From Ehretia macrophylla (taxonomy: Eukaryota > Streptophyta > Magnoliopsida > Boraginales > Ehretiaceae), in the NCBI GenBank assembly GCA_037974665.1, contig CM075764.1, forward strand, positions 88,468,825-88,532,824: a stretch of DNA of 64,000 nt, in the 5' to 3' direction. The notes below the pieces were generated by a model. That model did not search any database and had not been told where the DNA came from. It saw only the letters and a list, made by a program, of their open reading frames with translations. The translations under genes were made by a program, and so were the position numbers. The stretch's first letter is position 1, and every line of letters starts with the position of its first letter. Positions 11,574-24,200 of this stretch are shown piece after piece.

Positions 11574-12133
11574 AGACGAAACGAACCATAAAATACCCAA
11601 ACCCCACATCCACCATATGAATTGGTTTTTCTAGTGACCAAAGCTTCTTCAACCTTGCCGAGAGAAACTTGAACCCCACTGTCCGCCCCATCAACTTCAC
11701 ATTGAGGGCATTCCTCCATGAACGATGGGCTTCTATTTTTTCTTCTCGAGTTAGAGACCAAACTCAAGGTCAGTGTCGGCATCGGATATTGCATTGTCAT
11801 CATAATCCACTGGACTATCTTCATCAAAATCCAAAATCACCTCACTTGATATACCGTCCTCCATGCCCACATCAGAGGCAGGTTTCTTAAAAAGTTGATT
11901 CCACAGTTTTGGCTCAGTATTAGTTTCAAGAGGAGAAGTTTTTTGCTCGTTATCTTCAAGAGCCTCATTTTCATGGTGAGAAGTTACCATAGGAGTTGTC
12001 TCTTGAGGCTGGTTCTGAGTAGTGACCACCCTTTAACTTTTTTACCAGATCTGATGTCTTTGTCTCGAGCTCGACTTTTCCTTGAGAAAGAAGTTGATAA
12101 ATCAAGGGGTGGGTCCTTGAGGACCTCCTCCAT
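11574..12133 (-). pseudogene. LINE retrotransposon ORF1 fragment with DUF4283-like domain
   Basis: On the minus strand an ATG at 12133 opens MEEVLKDPPLDLSTSFSR, followed by a basic stretch. A frameshift near 12030 leads into an acidic, Ser/Thr-rich linker (to 11752) with the motif KLWNQLFKKPASDVGM typical of the segment before DUF4283. Another frame then carries the domain core: SWRNALNVKLMGRTVGF, RLKKLWSL and VDVGFGYFMVRF (11760-11575). DUF4283 occurs in the first ORF of plant L1-type LINEs and is thought to bind RNA. At least two frameshifts are needed, the zinc knuckle and the whole reverse transcriptase are missing, and a hAT-like end cuts the domain. Identification rests on motif recognition by eye. 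Confidence 0.65.
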
Positions 12134-12221
12134 AGAAGGGTCTGGAGGAGGAACTCAAGTGGGTTATTGCTAGACAGGTCCCATGGAGGTTGGAGAATGG
12201 GTCTATTCTTCCATGTGTAAT

Positions 12222-12430
12222 TAGGTTTCGGAATTCAAAAAAGTTTTATCAATCCGAGTCACACTTAAAGTGTTAAAAAAAATAGTTGTCTAACATTAGT
12301 CAATCATAAATTTTAAGATTACTCTTCTATCTTAATCAGGTCTCGAATTCAAAGAAGTTTTATCAATTCGAGTCACACTTAAAGAAAGTGTTAAAAAAAC
12401 AATTTTTTTAACATTTGTAAGTCACAAATT
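12222..12430. repeat. Two-copy tandem repeat (~115-bp unit)
   Basis: The phrases AAGTTTTATCAAT, GAGTCACACTTAAAG and GTGTTAAAAAAA occur in the same order at about 12222-12315 and 12338-12430, with small indels. Non-coding. Confidence 0.75.
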
Positions 12431-12759
12431 TCAATAAATAAATAATCATGTTTGTCAACCATGGCTTAAAAGATGAACTTTATAAACTTTGAAATGCCTA
12501 TTTATTAGGAATATAGTGATTTAGACTTCTAGCAAATTTTTCACTCACACTCTTATATTACGCTCTGTTGGGTATTCTATTTATAACATTATGGCCACGT
12601 GCGCGATTGACAAACATGAAATTAATCTGACCCATATCACCACGAATGAAAAATAATATAGTACTTGACTAGAGAACTTTATCCTGTATTCAAAAGTATC
12701 TATTGCCAAAATGAAATTTTGATGAACAACTAGTAGTCCTCATCAGGGCAGTGCATTAC
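12431..12759. other. No gene seen; possible upstream part of the glycine-rich protein gene
   Basis: No signal-peptide exon expected for a glycine-rich protein gene could be recognised here or anywhere to the left, although its second exon lies at 13362. Confidence 0.35.
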
Positions 12760-12804
12760 AAGATACGTGGACTTAACAAAAAAAAAAAAAAGATACGTGG
12801 ACTT
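12760..12804 (+). mobile_element. Bare poly(A) insertion with 15-bp target duplication
   Basis: The 15-bp word AAGATACGTGGACTT is repeated exactly at 12760-12774 and 12790-12804 with an A-rich insert (AAC followed by an A run) between. Long direct repeats flanking a poly(A) tail are the mark of LINE-type target-primed insertion, here with essentially nothing but the tail inserted. Replication slippage is an alternative but does not easily explain the A tract. Confidence 0.7.
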
Positions 12805-12911
12805 TTCTACGAATTGAAAGCCACCTGATCTTCAACAACCAACCAAATTATGTGTTATTCATTTTCTAAGTACATCTGCATGGTACATTAGCTTACGTGC
12901 ATATGTGCATG

Positions 12912-13342
12912 CACTGGCGAAGGCACATTGGGGCCTCCACTGATCCATAAAAATTGTTAAAATTTTTATTTATTTTTTTTAAAAAAAATTAGATATTTAT
13001 GCATTTTTAGTTAAAAAAAATTAATTAACCCCCACTGAAAAATAAAAGTACTCATATAGTTCAAAAATTATAAATTTTGGCCCCCACTGGCCCATAAAAA
13101 AGTTAAAATTTCTATGTATTTTTTGAAAAAAAATTAGATATCTATGTATTTTTAGTTAAAAAAAATTAATTAGCCCCCACTAAAAAATAAAAGTACTCGT
13201 ATAGTTCAAAAATTATGAATTTTAGCTCCAAATGACCTATAAAAACGTTAAAATTCTATATATATTTTTTTAAAAATACTCGTATAATTCAAAAATTATA
13301 AATTTTAGCCCCCACTGACAAAAATTCCTGGCTTCGCCCCTG
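12912..13342. mobile_element. hAT-superfamily MITE, 431 bp, complete
   Basis: The ends are CACTGGCGAAGGCA and, on the other strand, CAGGGGCGAAGCCA, a hAT-type inverted terminus with 11 of 14 positions matching. An 8-bp target duplication TGTGCATG is perfect at 12904-12911 and 13343-13350, the length made by hAT transposases. The interior is three degenerate copies of a ~130-155-bp AT-rich unit (each with TTAGATATNTATG, TTAATTANCCCCCACT and CGTATAGTTCAAAAATTAT). There is no coding capacity. It sits just upstream of the splice acceptor of the glycine-rich protein exon, i.e. probably in its intron. Confidence 0.9.
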
Positions 13343-13361
13343 TGTGCATGTTATCATGCAG

Positions 13362-13555
13362 CTAAGCAAACTAAGGAGACAAATGGGGTAGATGATGCGA
13401 AGTACCCTAGTGGCGGTTATGGAGGGTACCCTGGTGGTGGATATGGAGGCTACCTTGGTGGTAGTCGTAGTGGTTACGATGGTGGGCACTGCTGCTATGG
13501 TTACTGCCATTGTGACTATTATGGAGGTTGCAGAAGACACTACAAAAAAAATTAA
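13362..13555 (+). pseudogene. Glycine-rich protein, C-terminal exon, interrupted by a CACTA element
   Basis: After an acceptor-like ATGCAG (ending 13361) the frame reads AKQTKETNGVDDAKYPS, then four GGYGGYPGGGYGG-type repeats, then a Cys-rich tail with CCYGYCHCDYYGGC. This order, a charged segment, Gly-Tyr repeats and a Cys-rich C terminus, fits plant secreted glycine-rich proteins (GRP, PF07172 type), usually cell-wall or stress related. The signal-peptide exon was not found. From 13538 the sequence is a CACTA terminus, which adds HYKKN and a stop at 13553-13555 in place of the normal end. It is the only piece of a host gene recognised in the window. A translated product is unlikely. Confidence 0.72.
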
Positions 13556-13920
13556 ATTTTGCGAGAAAAGATTCCCTTCACCATGTCGTCGTTAATTTGG
13601 AATTTGTGACGGCACGGTGAGGGAAAACGTTCGTCAGACATGAGGTTGTCGCCAAAAATCATACCCTTCACCAAGTCGTCACCAACTTACGCCGTCAGTA
13701 AGCCCTCACCAATCTTGGATTGTTACCAGGCCATCGCCAATGTTTGCCGTCATCTAGACCTTGCCAACTTAATCCATCACCAAACCTTCACTAATCTTGC
13801 ATTGTTACCAGGCCGTCACCAATGTTTGCCGTCACCAAGCCCTCGCCAACTTAACCTATCACCAAACCCTCGCCAACTTAACCCATCACCAGGGCGTCAC
13901 CGAGCCCTTGCCAACTTTTA
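13538..13920 (+). mobile_element. CACTA (En/Spm) transposon, one end
   Basis: It begins CACTACAAAAAAA (13538-13550), the classical CACTA terminus, followed by a ~380-bp subterminal region of short repeats built on CACCAA, TCGCCAACTTAA, GTCACCAATGTTTGCCGTC and related words, in both directions of degeneracy. Such subterminal arrays are the transposase-binding regions of CACTA elements. The flanking triplet is AGA (13535-13537), a candidate 3-bp target duplication. The opposite terminus (TTTTTTTGTAGTG followed by AGA) was not found; only a weak GTAGTG near 14610 exists, so the element looks truncated. No transposase coding was seen. Confidence 0.8.
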
Positions 13921-14634
13921 ACCTTTTGCATTTTCTACAAACTTTATCACTATTTGATAATTACGTTATTTTGACTAACATATTTGTAGCAGGTATAGAT
14001 TATTGATATACAGCCTTCCTTGCCTAAGCTTATTAATTTACTTTGGCACAAAAATGGCAGCAAAGCTAAACATCGCTTTAATATTCAGAATGAATGAGAA
14101 ATATTTTGGTGCAAAATCTTTAGACCAAACTATTTACACCCAAAGGCATCTCCCATAACAAAATATCTTATATTAAGGATGAACAAACACATATATAACA
14201 AGGGTAATAAAGATTCAACCACAAGCAATAACATCATTTAAAAGAACAAACAATTAAACCTTGGGACATTAGCCAGCAAAATATCTTGTTGTTTAATTTA
14301 ATTTATAATAATTGAAATTAACATTTTTCTGAAATATTAGTTATAGTTGTTATGTTTTATAATTTTAGTTAGAGTTACTTTTTAATTTTTAACTTTATAT
14401 ACGTTATTTATTATTAGTTTAGGTATAACTAAAAGTCTAAAATTAATATTTTTGTCTGTAAATATTCATGGATAACTTTTTAAATTACTTATTTTTTTCT
14501 CTTTTTATATGTTTACATTTTTTTTATTTGCTAAAGTGTGCTTAATATGTATTAGTTTATATATGTATAGATAAGTGTACTCGAACCCTTGGTTATTCAT
14601 TATATCATTGTAGTGCATGCCCTGATCTTCGATA
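13921..14634. other. AT-rich stretch, no gene seen
   Basis: This could be the interior of the truncated CACTA element or of the TIR element ending at 14650. No reading frame has any recognisable similarity. Confidence 0.35.
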
Positions 14635-14650
14635 CTTGGATTCGCCACTG
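14635..14650. mobile_element. hAT-like terminal inverted repeat (single end)
   Basis: CTTGGATTCGCCACTG is the reverse complement of CAGTGGCGAATCCAAG. The ~90 bp before it have the same layout as those before the end at 11573 (ACTCGAACCC-like segment, then CCTGATCTTCGATA), suggesting two members of one family. No partner end was found. Confidence 0.45.
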
Positions 14651-15072
14651 TGTACAGGTATGAATAAAATCATGAGGTATGCTCATGCATGTCCTGTGGC
14701 TAGAGTTTATCTCTCACTGGTTACCAATCAATGTCGTTTTTTTGTTCTTTCTAATGAAACTTAGTAATTTTGCAACAGCGCTATGAAGGTTTAAGCCTAG
14801 AGCCAGAAATAATTAATAAGTAGCCAGAAAAGGTAGTTTGTTTGTCAAAATGAAATAGAAATTCATATTCTAATTTTGTCAAACATTTTCGACAAATAAA
14901 AAGTTTGTCCTATTTATTAAATGTAAAGGCGAAACCAGAACGAATAATATAAGGAAAAATCATTTCCAATAGTATGGACATGTTAAAAAATGACCCATTG
15001 GATGCATTTATTAGAATTTGTAAAGGTATAAAAATAGTATTACTTAAGAGAGGTAGAGGAATTAGGACACCC
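14651..15072. other. Non-coding stretch, no gene seen
   Basis: The words GGCGAAACCAGAA (14929) and GGACACCCTGACCC (15065-15078) resemble the ends and subterminal parts of plant hAT-type elements, but no complete unit was resolved. Confidence 0.35.
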
Positions 15073-17386
15073 TGACCCACCATGTAGTGAATAGTACCTA
15101 CTTGCATATAATTATGTGTTTACTTTAAATGTTTGGTTATAATTACATGTTTATGTTAAATTATTCATTTATTTACACTATTTTCATATTTCTTGAAATA
15201 TGTGCAAACAATATTTAGTAAATTTAAATGAGGCAATTACCTTGGTAAAATAATTATTAGAAATTATTTTATTGCATTTAGATGCTAGTTTATATTATTT
15301 TCAATTAGTTGAATAAATAGCACCCGAGCCCAGGCACAAAACTGAATGGGCTAGTTATTTTTTAATAATTACATTTAATAATTATATTTATTTAATTACA
15401 TCTAAATGGTTTACATGAATAAATAATTATCTTATGTTTATTTGAGTACATTTAATTGACTAGTATTTCCCAAGCCCGAAATTGAGTTTTATTTTATTTT
15501 ATTTATTTTATCTACTTTCATATTGGCCTAAATTATTTTATTTCATGAATTCGTTCAATGTTTATTTTGTGTATAGCATACCCGGACCTATCATGTAGCA
15601 CATCATACTTAATTGCATATAATTTTGTGTCATCTTAAATGTTGTATGTATGTGATAATTTTATCTTTCTTTGAAAAATATATAGACTACGTTCAACTAA
15701 TTTATATGACACGATTAACCTAATATTTTATTATTTACATTATATAAAATTATTTTCTTACATTTAATGATTTATTTTCATCATTTAAAAATGAACCCTG
15801 AGCCCGGGAAAAAAAAAATAAAAGTATTTTATTTCACGAATTTCGTATTTTTCCTTCACTATATACATATTTCTAGGCATACATTTATAAATTTTATATG
15901 CGTAGCATGTCGGGAATGTGAGTTACAAAAATATTTTGAGTACTATAAGAATAGTAGAAAACTAGCTAAACTAATTAAACTATATTAATCTATCTATATT
16001 ATCTACCTACTTATATGTACATATATTATATTATATTATTTTATATGAGATAACAAGTCAACCAAACAAAACAAAGGAAAAAGAATGGAAATTGAGGCAA
16101 AGAACAAATAGGAAAGAAAGAAAAAAAAAAGAAAATTTTCAAAATCTTTCAATTTGATCTTTGGTGCTTGCATATGAGTATATTTGAGCTTCCATAGAGC
16201 ATGTTCAAGCCTTCTCCATCTTTCTTAGGTGAGGGATTTTGCATTATTTTGCATATTTAATGTTTATATCATTTTATGAAATTCTTAAATTTGTAGTTAG
16301 TTGCTTATGAAATGTTTAAATCTGGCTTTATATTTTACCTACATGCTATATAGACCATGTTTGTGTAGTTGTTTGGCTTCTTTAATGGTTAGTTGCAAAT
16401 GTTTAGTTGTAGGAGACAATGAATAGTATTTTTTTAAGGGTTTCGATAAAACGTGAATTAGAGAATGATTCTATGTTTTAAGTAGGTGCTATAGATATTA
16501 ACAAAGATAGATTAACGACCACGTGTAGTTAATTGGCTCGGAACATAGTTAAAATGCGAAAATAGCTAACTTTATAAAGGGGTTTTCAGGTCAAACGTGA
16601 ATTCGGGTGGAATTGAGCGTTGTATTTAGTGTTTATAGGGTGAGGTAGTACTAAATGAGTGGTTATAACACTTAATTGAATATCGGTTAAGGTACTTGTA
16701 GTACAAACACATAAAAGAAAAATCAGGACTTTTGAGGTAATTGCGGGTTAAAGTGTGGTTTCATGGTTTTAAATGGTGGCATAATGTGTATTTAGATGTG
16801 TAGTATAGTTGGTTTATGAATTGGGAAACTTGTGGTTTGTATGTGAGTTGATTTGGGTCTTGAGCTAAAGAGGACTTTGGAACGAAATGGGGAACTTGAC
16901 TTGTTGAATATGTAATTAGCCTTAGATATGTTAGGAAGTCTTCGAAATGTAATTATGGCATGGTTTGGCTAATTGGAATAGGTAGTTGTAGTTAAAATAC
17001 CTAAAGGGCTTTACGGTGCTTTTGAGTTAATGTGCTTAAAAATGTGATTTCGTGACATTTAGTTGCATCATAAAGTAGTTACATGACATTAGTAAAGTTA
17101 GACTTGAAGTTCTTTGTATTATGTAAAGTTTATGGCATGATTATTAAGCATTTGGAAAGAGATGTGTTGGACTTCTTGTCAAATGCTTAGTCTTATTGCA
17201 TAATTAGTTATTTGAATTGCTATAGTAGCTACAAATGATTGTCAATTAAGTAAACTATAAAGTTAGCTCATCTAGTTAGATGATTATTGATTGTTGTAGT
17301 AAAGTAATTGGAATTTATAGCTTATAATCTTAACTTAATTATATTTTGATGCTTCTAATGCCTTCGATGCTAACTAATGATGTGGT

Positions 17387-20300
17387 TGTAACGCCCCGAT
17401 CCCTCACGAGACCGGACCCCCGTTCCAATACCTGAGGTCACGAAAAACGAGAGAAAACGGACAGAGTATCCCTTGTTTATAGGGCCATCAGTTCACCCGC
17501 AAGCAGTAACTTATCCTCAAAAACTACAATCCAACTTCAAGGTGCAATCTCATTCACACAAGCATACAAACTAACTAGGCAATCAAGTAAATCATTGAAG
17601 TTATTACAACCCATCTACAGTTATTAACTTATACAAGAATACAAGCTTTACTTTATATTACAACCTTTTAGACAATAAAAATATGCACAAGGTTTTATAA
17701 TCTCAAAACAAAACACATACATCCAGCAACTTGTATTTCCTGCACATAGACCAGTATATAGCATCTAACCACAACTTTTCCTGAAACATGTTAAAACGAG
17801 GAATGAGTAACCAAAGTTACTCAGTGAAAGAGGTGCTGCAGCATACCAAACGTGCAACATGTTATGCAACAAAAATTGCCATATATATAACACAAAGTAA
17901 CAAGACTAGATAGACAAGTATTTAACCACATATAAAAAGGATACGGTTCTACATTTGTATTCAATCACGAGCCACGAGCCAAGATCTTCAAGCAAGTGCC
18001 GGCAAAATCCTTATTCCTCCAAAATGAGGTACTCTGGATGTACCCCGACCCTACGACCCTTTCCCCTGAGGTAGGTCCATATGCCCAGCAGATGAACCAC
18101 GCCTATACTCAGCGAGAGAAAGGGAATAAGCACCATGGCAGTCGAGGGAGTATGGCAAGCTCGATGCCGCCCATGTTTCTCGATACTACCATGTCTGAAA
18201 AGGTTGCGCAACCTCGAGACAAGATCACGAGAAACAAGAATATCAAATAACGTAAGAGGAATGAAAAAGTAGGCCGCCCTCGCAGTTAATCACAAATAAC
18301 ACGAAAAAACTCAAGATAGCAAGTAAAATAATACATATAAACTTTATCAACTACTAAATAATTCAATTTAGAGACAATAAATCAAGTTAAAATACACAGA
18401 AGAGATGAAGACTCCCTTACCTTGGATCAGGCTACATAAGCTAGAGAAAAGCTATACTTATTCCCAACCTTCCTGGGATTTGCTCGGAAGTATAAACCCT
18501 AGTTTGGTCACATAAGTATAACACTTAGCAAAAACTCATAATACTAAGTAAACTAGCTTCACAAGGACAATTCACGGTAACATTTATACTCAAAGCATTT
18601 GCAACTAAAACTGTAACATGACTCTTATCACACATAGATAACCCAACTCATTAGCATTTAACTTGTTATTTCACCCAAACTTCCAGTTAGCTAACTTATA
18701 GTCTCACTCATTTAGCACACAATATCTATTAAAATTCTATCTTTAACAAGATGTCACCTTATATACTTAACTTAACATATGTTCCAAGCAACCATTCTAG
18801 TAGTCTAGTGTACAAGTCTTAAGCATAGCTTCAATCAGGCACACTAAATACAAGCAATATGAACATCCCAACAATATATAAGCATTAAACGCAAGAATAA
18901 CTATAGCGGTGCACAAACGGGTTATTAACACATTTTTCATTGAACTCTACAAATAGCATAAATCTACATTAGACAAGCATATAGACACGCTAGGAGCAAC
19001 TACAAAGCAATACAAATACTAAAGCAACCAATCTCACATTTTTCACTTTTATAACCACGCAATTCTTCTTCCACGCAAGATTCAAGATACCAAATTCACA
19101 AGCTAAACATTCTACATTCCTAGGAATGCCAAAAGACACCTACCTAGGCCCCGAAACCCCACTTACGAGACAAAAGCTCGGGAAGACTCTGAGTGGGTTT
19201 TAACTACACCTACCTTATCCGGACCCTAAATTAACGTATCGAAAGCACCAAAAGTGCTTCCATTCCCCATGGATGCCTAATCTAAAGTCCAAATGAGCCC
19301 GAATTATATTTCATGAAAAAACCTCCTTTAAGCTCTAGACTCCGTTCAAGGCATATGCTAACCACGAGTTTCCTAATTCATATACTAACTATACCACACT
19401 TCTAATTACACATTATGGCATCATTAGAACTCATGAAACCACACTTTAAACCACAATTACCGCAAAAGCCCCGAAGTCCCCTTTATGCGTTTGCACTATG
19501 GGTACTTTATTCGATGTCCAAATAGGCAATATAACCACACATTTATCACTTAATTACCCTAAGAACACTAATTATATCACTCAAATCCACCCGAATTTAT
19601 TTCACACCCGAAATCCCTTTATAAAGTTAGTCTTTTTAGCTAATTTCAAGCAAAACCCATTCTAATCTCACATAAGTGTTTTTCTATGCCCAATAGCACT
19701 ATAGGAACTAATAGATATCATAGTTAAAAGCCTATAATCAACATTGCACAAAAACCCTCAAAATTACTATTCATCATCTTCTTTAATTCATCAACCATCA
19801 TTTTTAACCATTCAAAAAGCTAACTAACTACAAAAGTTTGCTCTACATACATATTTAAGCATATTTGAAGTAATAAATTAAGCTAGAACACAAGAGTTTA
19901 CTATTTACATTTTTTACTATTCATCATCTTCAACAACTTGCACTTTGAATTTCTAGCCATAAACCTTGTCAAATAACTTTCAAAAAATGTTCTACTAACT
20001 CAATAGAAGGTAATTGAAGCATATTAATGCATATATAAACAATACAACATTAAAATCTAAAAATTAGAGTTTATACATAAAACTTCAAATGCACAAATAT
20101 GGATGAATCCCTCACCTAGGCAAGTTGTAGAAGGCTTGAAAATGAATTAGGATGGCTCCAGCACTCCCCCAAGCAAGCTCAAAGATCAATCTTAACATTT
20201 TTTCACATTTTTTCTCTCATTTCTCTCTTGGACGATTTTAGTTTCTTTCCCTTTTTTTTCTTTCTTTTTTTGCTAATGTAAGTGTTATGTGTATATATGG

Positions 20301-20824
20301 GTGATTAAGTGGGTTATGGATCATAGGTTGTAGGTTTGGGTAGTTGTATGCAAATGGATCAAGTATTCTAAGTGAAAAATACTGAAAAATTTCACTATTC
20401 ATTACATTCACTTACAATTTTTTTCCCGTTGATCACGATATGCTATGCACGCAAACTCAATGAATGTATGCATCTAAAATAGCAAGTGTTGAGGAAAAAA
20501 TATGAAATTCATAAATAAATAAAAAAAGATAAAAAATTTTATGTTCGGGCTCGGGTTATTTAAACAATTAATGGAAAATAATGTAATCTAACACTTAAAT
20601 ATAAAAGAATAAATTATAATAATTATAATATTAAAATAGTTATCTTATTTAATTTTTACTAAACTCTATTTGCTTGTATTTCAAAAATATAATAAACAGA
20701 GCAATTAACGAATGAATTGAATTAAGTTATTCATATAATTATAAATAAACTTTTAAAGTGACACATAAGTATATGTAAATATGTATTGTATGCTATATGT
20801 TATATGTTTGGTCTGGTTATTACA
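17387..20824 (-). repeat. 3' LTR of the LARD-like element
   Basis: Plus-strand start TGTAACGCCCCGATCCC, end GGTTATTACA. Core at about 17945-18290, first hairpin arms 18026-18032 and 18040-18046 (one G.U pair in element sense), second hairpin 17804-17823 with arms TGAGTAAC and GTTACTCA. Confidence 0.92.
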
Positions 20825-20837
20825 CTTTTCCCCCTTC
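20825..20837 (-). other. Polypurine tract of the LARD-like element
   Basis: The minus strand reads GAAGGGGGAAAAG directly against the 3' LTR, the priming site for plus-strand DNA synthesis. It fixes the strand of the element. Confidence 0.85.
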
Positions 20838-21265
20838 AAATAATTGTGTCCTCGTAATTTCTTCTTTCAAAAGAACTCTACTTGGACATTCCGAATGCTC
20901 TTTGAACAAAAACCCCTCATGCGAATACCACCGGGAATACTAAGGGAGTTTGCTAGAGAAACATCTCACTTAAGAACTTCAAAGTTGAATGCCATGAAGA
21001 ATACCAAGACATGTGCTGAAAGAATTCCGATAAAAATCTCAGTTGACTAATAAGGGTGCCAAATAAAGGCCACGAATAAGAATACCAATCCAAAAGGTCG
21101 AATAGAAGTCCCTCCGAATATGAACACCACATAAGAAAATCTAGAGTGAGGAGTCAAATAAAGACTCTTATTATGTTTACCAATTCTGAATCCAGATAAG
21201 AATCCCGATAACACCTCTAAGGAAGAAATGCCAATGGAGAATACTAGGAACCAATGTAGAACATC
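20838..21265 (-). other. LARD-like interior, 3' part: degenerate GGTATTC-type repeats
   Basis: In element sense this holds scattered words such as AGTATTCTCC, GGTATTCTT and GGTATTCGC. It resembles the spacer at 52780-52970 of the Gypsy element further right. The words GAGGACACAATTATTTGAAG just before the polypurine tract look like the decayed 3' end of a pol gene. Confidence 0.55.
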
Positions 21266-21270
21266 CAGGT

Positions 21271-24200
21271 TATAACGTCTCGATCCCTCACGAGACCGGA
21301 GGCTCTAATAGCCATGCTAATCACAACCCAATTTCCACCTAGTCACAAAATTTAGGGAAAACGGACATAGTTTTCCCTATTTATAGGACTATTTGGAAAC
21401 TTGTAAACTACAACATACAACTACAATACCATAATCCACAACTTTAATCTGTTTCATCCCTATCAGCATGCAAGTCAACTAAACAGAAGAGTAAACAACT
21501 GAAGTTATTACGAACCACTAGCACCTAACTATCACCCAAGACTAAAACTTTAATATTACATTTCTTAAGATAACACAAATACATATAAGACCATAAGGTC
21601 TCAAATAGTATACATGCATATAATGTATATATTCTTCCTTGTTCTACACACTGATATAGCAAGCAGGCCACACAGGAAGCAATCCCATTTCCAGCTTATA
21701 GCACTGATCCTGAAAGGTGTTAGAAACGAGGGTAAATATACAACATGTATACTTAGTGAGGGAGGTGATGTAGCATACTGAGGCATGCAATATGATATGC
21801 AATCACAAGAAGTCATATATATATAACATAAAACAACAACATCAAATAGCCAAGTAATTATCCATATTAAAAAAGATACGGTTCCACTTCAAGTCTTCAA
21901 TCTCGAACTACGAGCCACAAATTTCACACAAGTGCCGGCAAACCCTTACTCCACCAAGTTGGGGTACTCCAAATGTACCCCGATCCTACGACCCTTTCTC
22001 CTGAGGTAGCACCATATGCCCAACAGAAGAACCACGCCTCTGGGGTAGTGGAATATACTCAACGAGAAAGGGAATAGGCACCATGGTAGTCGAGAGAGCA
22101 CAGCAAGCCCGATGCCGCCCGTGTTTCTCGATGCTACCATGTCCGAAAATGTTGCGCAACCCCGAGACAAGTCCACAAGAATCAAGTAACATATACATGA
22201 TAATTTACAAGCAATATAAGCAAGATAACAATATAAACTAAATAACTAACATTTATAGCATGGCATTATCCAACATAATTTATATACAACAGAGAAATGC
22301 AAATAAGATACAACTCCCTCACCTTGGGTCTGGCAAAATACGCAAGAAGATAGCTCTGATTTACTCCCAACTGCCTCAAATTATCTCGAATATGCAACCC
22401 TGGGGTGTTCATATAAGTTTAGCAATTAACTATATCAATTCCAACTCAACTCTTATTTAACTCAACCCTACAACATTAGAAGCTAGATTTATAATCACTT
22501 ATTCACACAAGTTCATAACCCACACACAATTAAGCTACAATGTTCACCTTACCATATCATTAGACAACATAAGATATATTAGAAGCATTAAATACCATTA
22601 AGTTAAGATCTTAAGTTATAAATTCCAATTACTTTTAATTACAATAATCAAAAATCATATAACTAGATGAGTTATTCTTATAGTCCTACTCACTTAGCAT
22701 ACAATGTTTGTTAGAATTTGATCATAACAAAGTACAAGTAATATAAACATTATAACAAGATATAATCATTAAATATGAAAATAACTATACCAACACAAAT
22801 GAGTCAATGACCGATGATCACGAAATGCTCACAAATGCCATATAATAACATGTAAAGGCAAGATATACAAGCACCAAAGCTAATTCAAAGGCTAAGCATG
22901 AAAACCCCGAGTTTCCCTTTTGTTATCCTAAGTCATTTAACTTCAAACCGAAGTCTAAGGCTCAAGATTCACCAACTAACTATTCTAATCTTCTAGTTAC
23001 ACATTATGGCACGCTTAGAACCCTTGAAATCATTCATTAACCCGAATTAGCCACAAAAGCCCCAATTACCCCTTTGTGCGTTTGTACTACAAGTATCTTA
23101 ATCAAAGCTCAACTAAGAGTTAGAAAAGCACATTTATTCCCTACTTACCCTAAGAACACCAAATATATCAACCAAATTCACCAGATTTATGTTTGACCCA
23201 AAACCCCTTTGTAACACAAGTCATTTTTCTTCCAAACACAAGTTAATGTTCTAGTTAAGCGAGCGGGCTATTCCATACTTTTAATTATCTCTTATGGCAC
23301 CCCTAGGACCCTAGAAATTACCCAATTACCCACGTTTAGCACAAAAGTCCCAATTTTTTTCCTTGGGAGTTTGTACTACAAGTACCCTAATTAGGACTCA
23401 ACCAAGGTTTAGCAAAGCATATATAGCACCTATATAGCCTAAGAACACTAAATGTAATGGCCAAATAAACCTGGATTTACATTAACCCCGAAACCCCTTT
23501 TTAAAAGTCGCCTATTTCATGTGTTAGCCAATTTTTGAGCAATTCAACGTCATGTGGCTATTAAACTATCTTTATTAACATCTAAGACACATACTAGAAG
23601 CAATGAATCAAGTCATATCGCATAATTCTATAAAATCCTAAAAAATGTCACTATTCACGTCATACGATTAACGAACGAATTCAACCATTTAAACTACGAA
23701 ACAATAGCATAAATAAGGTCTCTACTACTTATATACAACATACATAAGCATCTTTAAGTATTACATAGGCATTTGATAGAAAATCTATGAATTCAAGAAA
23801 AGAGCAACATTTTTCAAATGCAAAAATAGGTATGAAATCCCTCACCCATTGCGTGTAGGAGCTCCTAGGAGGCTAGTAAACACCCTAAACCACTTGCACC
23901 TAGCTTGGCTTGGGTTGGAATGATGATTTGTTGAGCAAAAATCTCTCATCCTCCTCCTATGCTGATTTTCGGTCTTGCTACAGTGTTTTCAGCTTTTGCA
24001 CTCTTTTTTCTTTTTGTTTTGGCTCTTATTATGTTATATAGATAATAGACTAAGGAAATAATGGGTTGGGTTAGTAAATTGGGTCTAATTAAACATATTT
24101 AAAGGTCTAATAAAAGTCCAAAGTCTAGCTAATTCACTAGAAGCCCAAATAAAAATTATATAAAAAGTTACTATTCTTTCGTAATACTATTCATTCAGGA

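Noticed and set aside
12912-13342. Satellite DNA interpretation of the three-unit AT-rich repeat
   Set aside because: The array has hAT-type inverted ends and a perfect 8-bp target duplication, so it is a transposon with an internally repeated body.
13392-13595. Val/Thr-rich ORF on the plus strand
   Set aside because: It is a shifted frame of the glycine-rich protein exon, which has the convincing composition.
14608-14617. GTAGTG as the right terminus of the CACTA element
   Set aside because: Only six to seven bases match, there is no T run and no AGA triplet after it.
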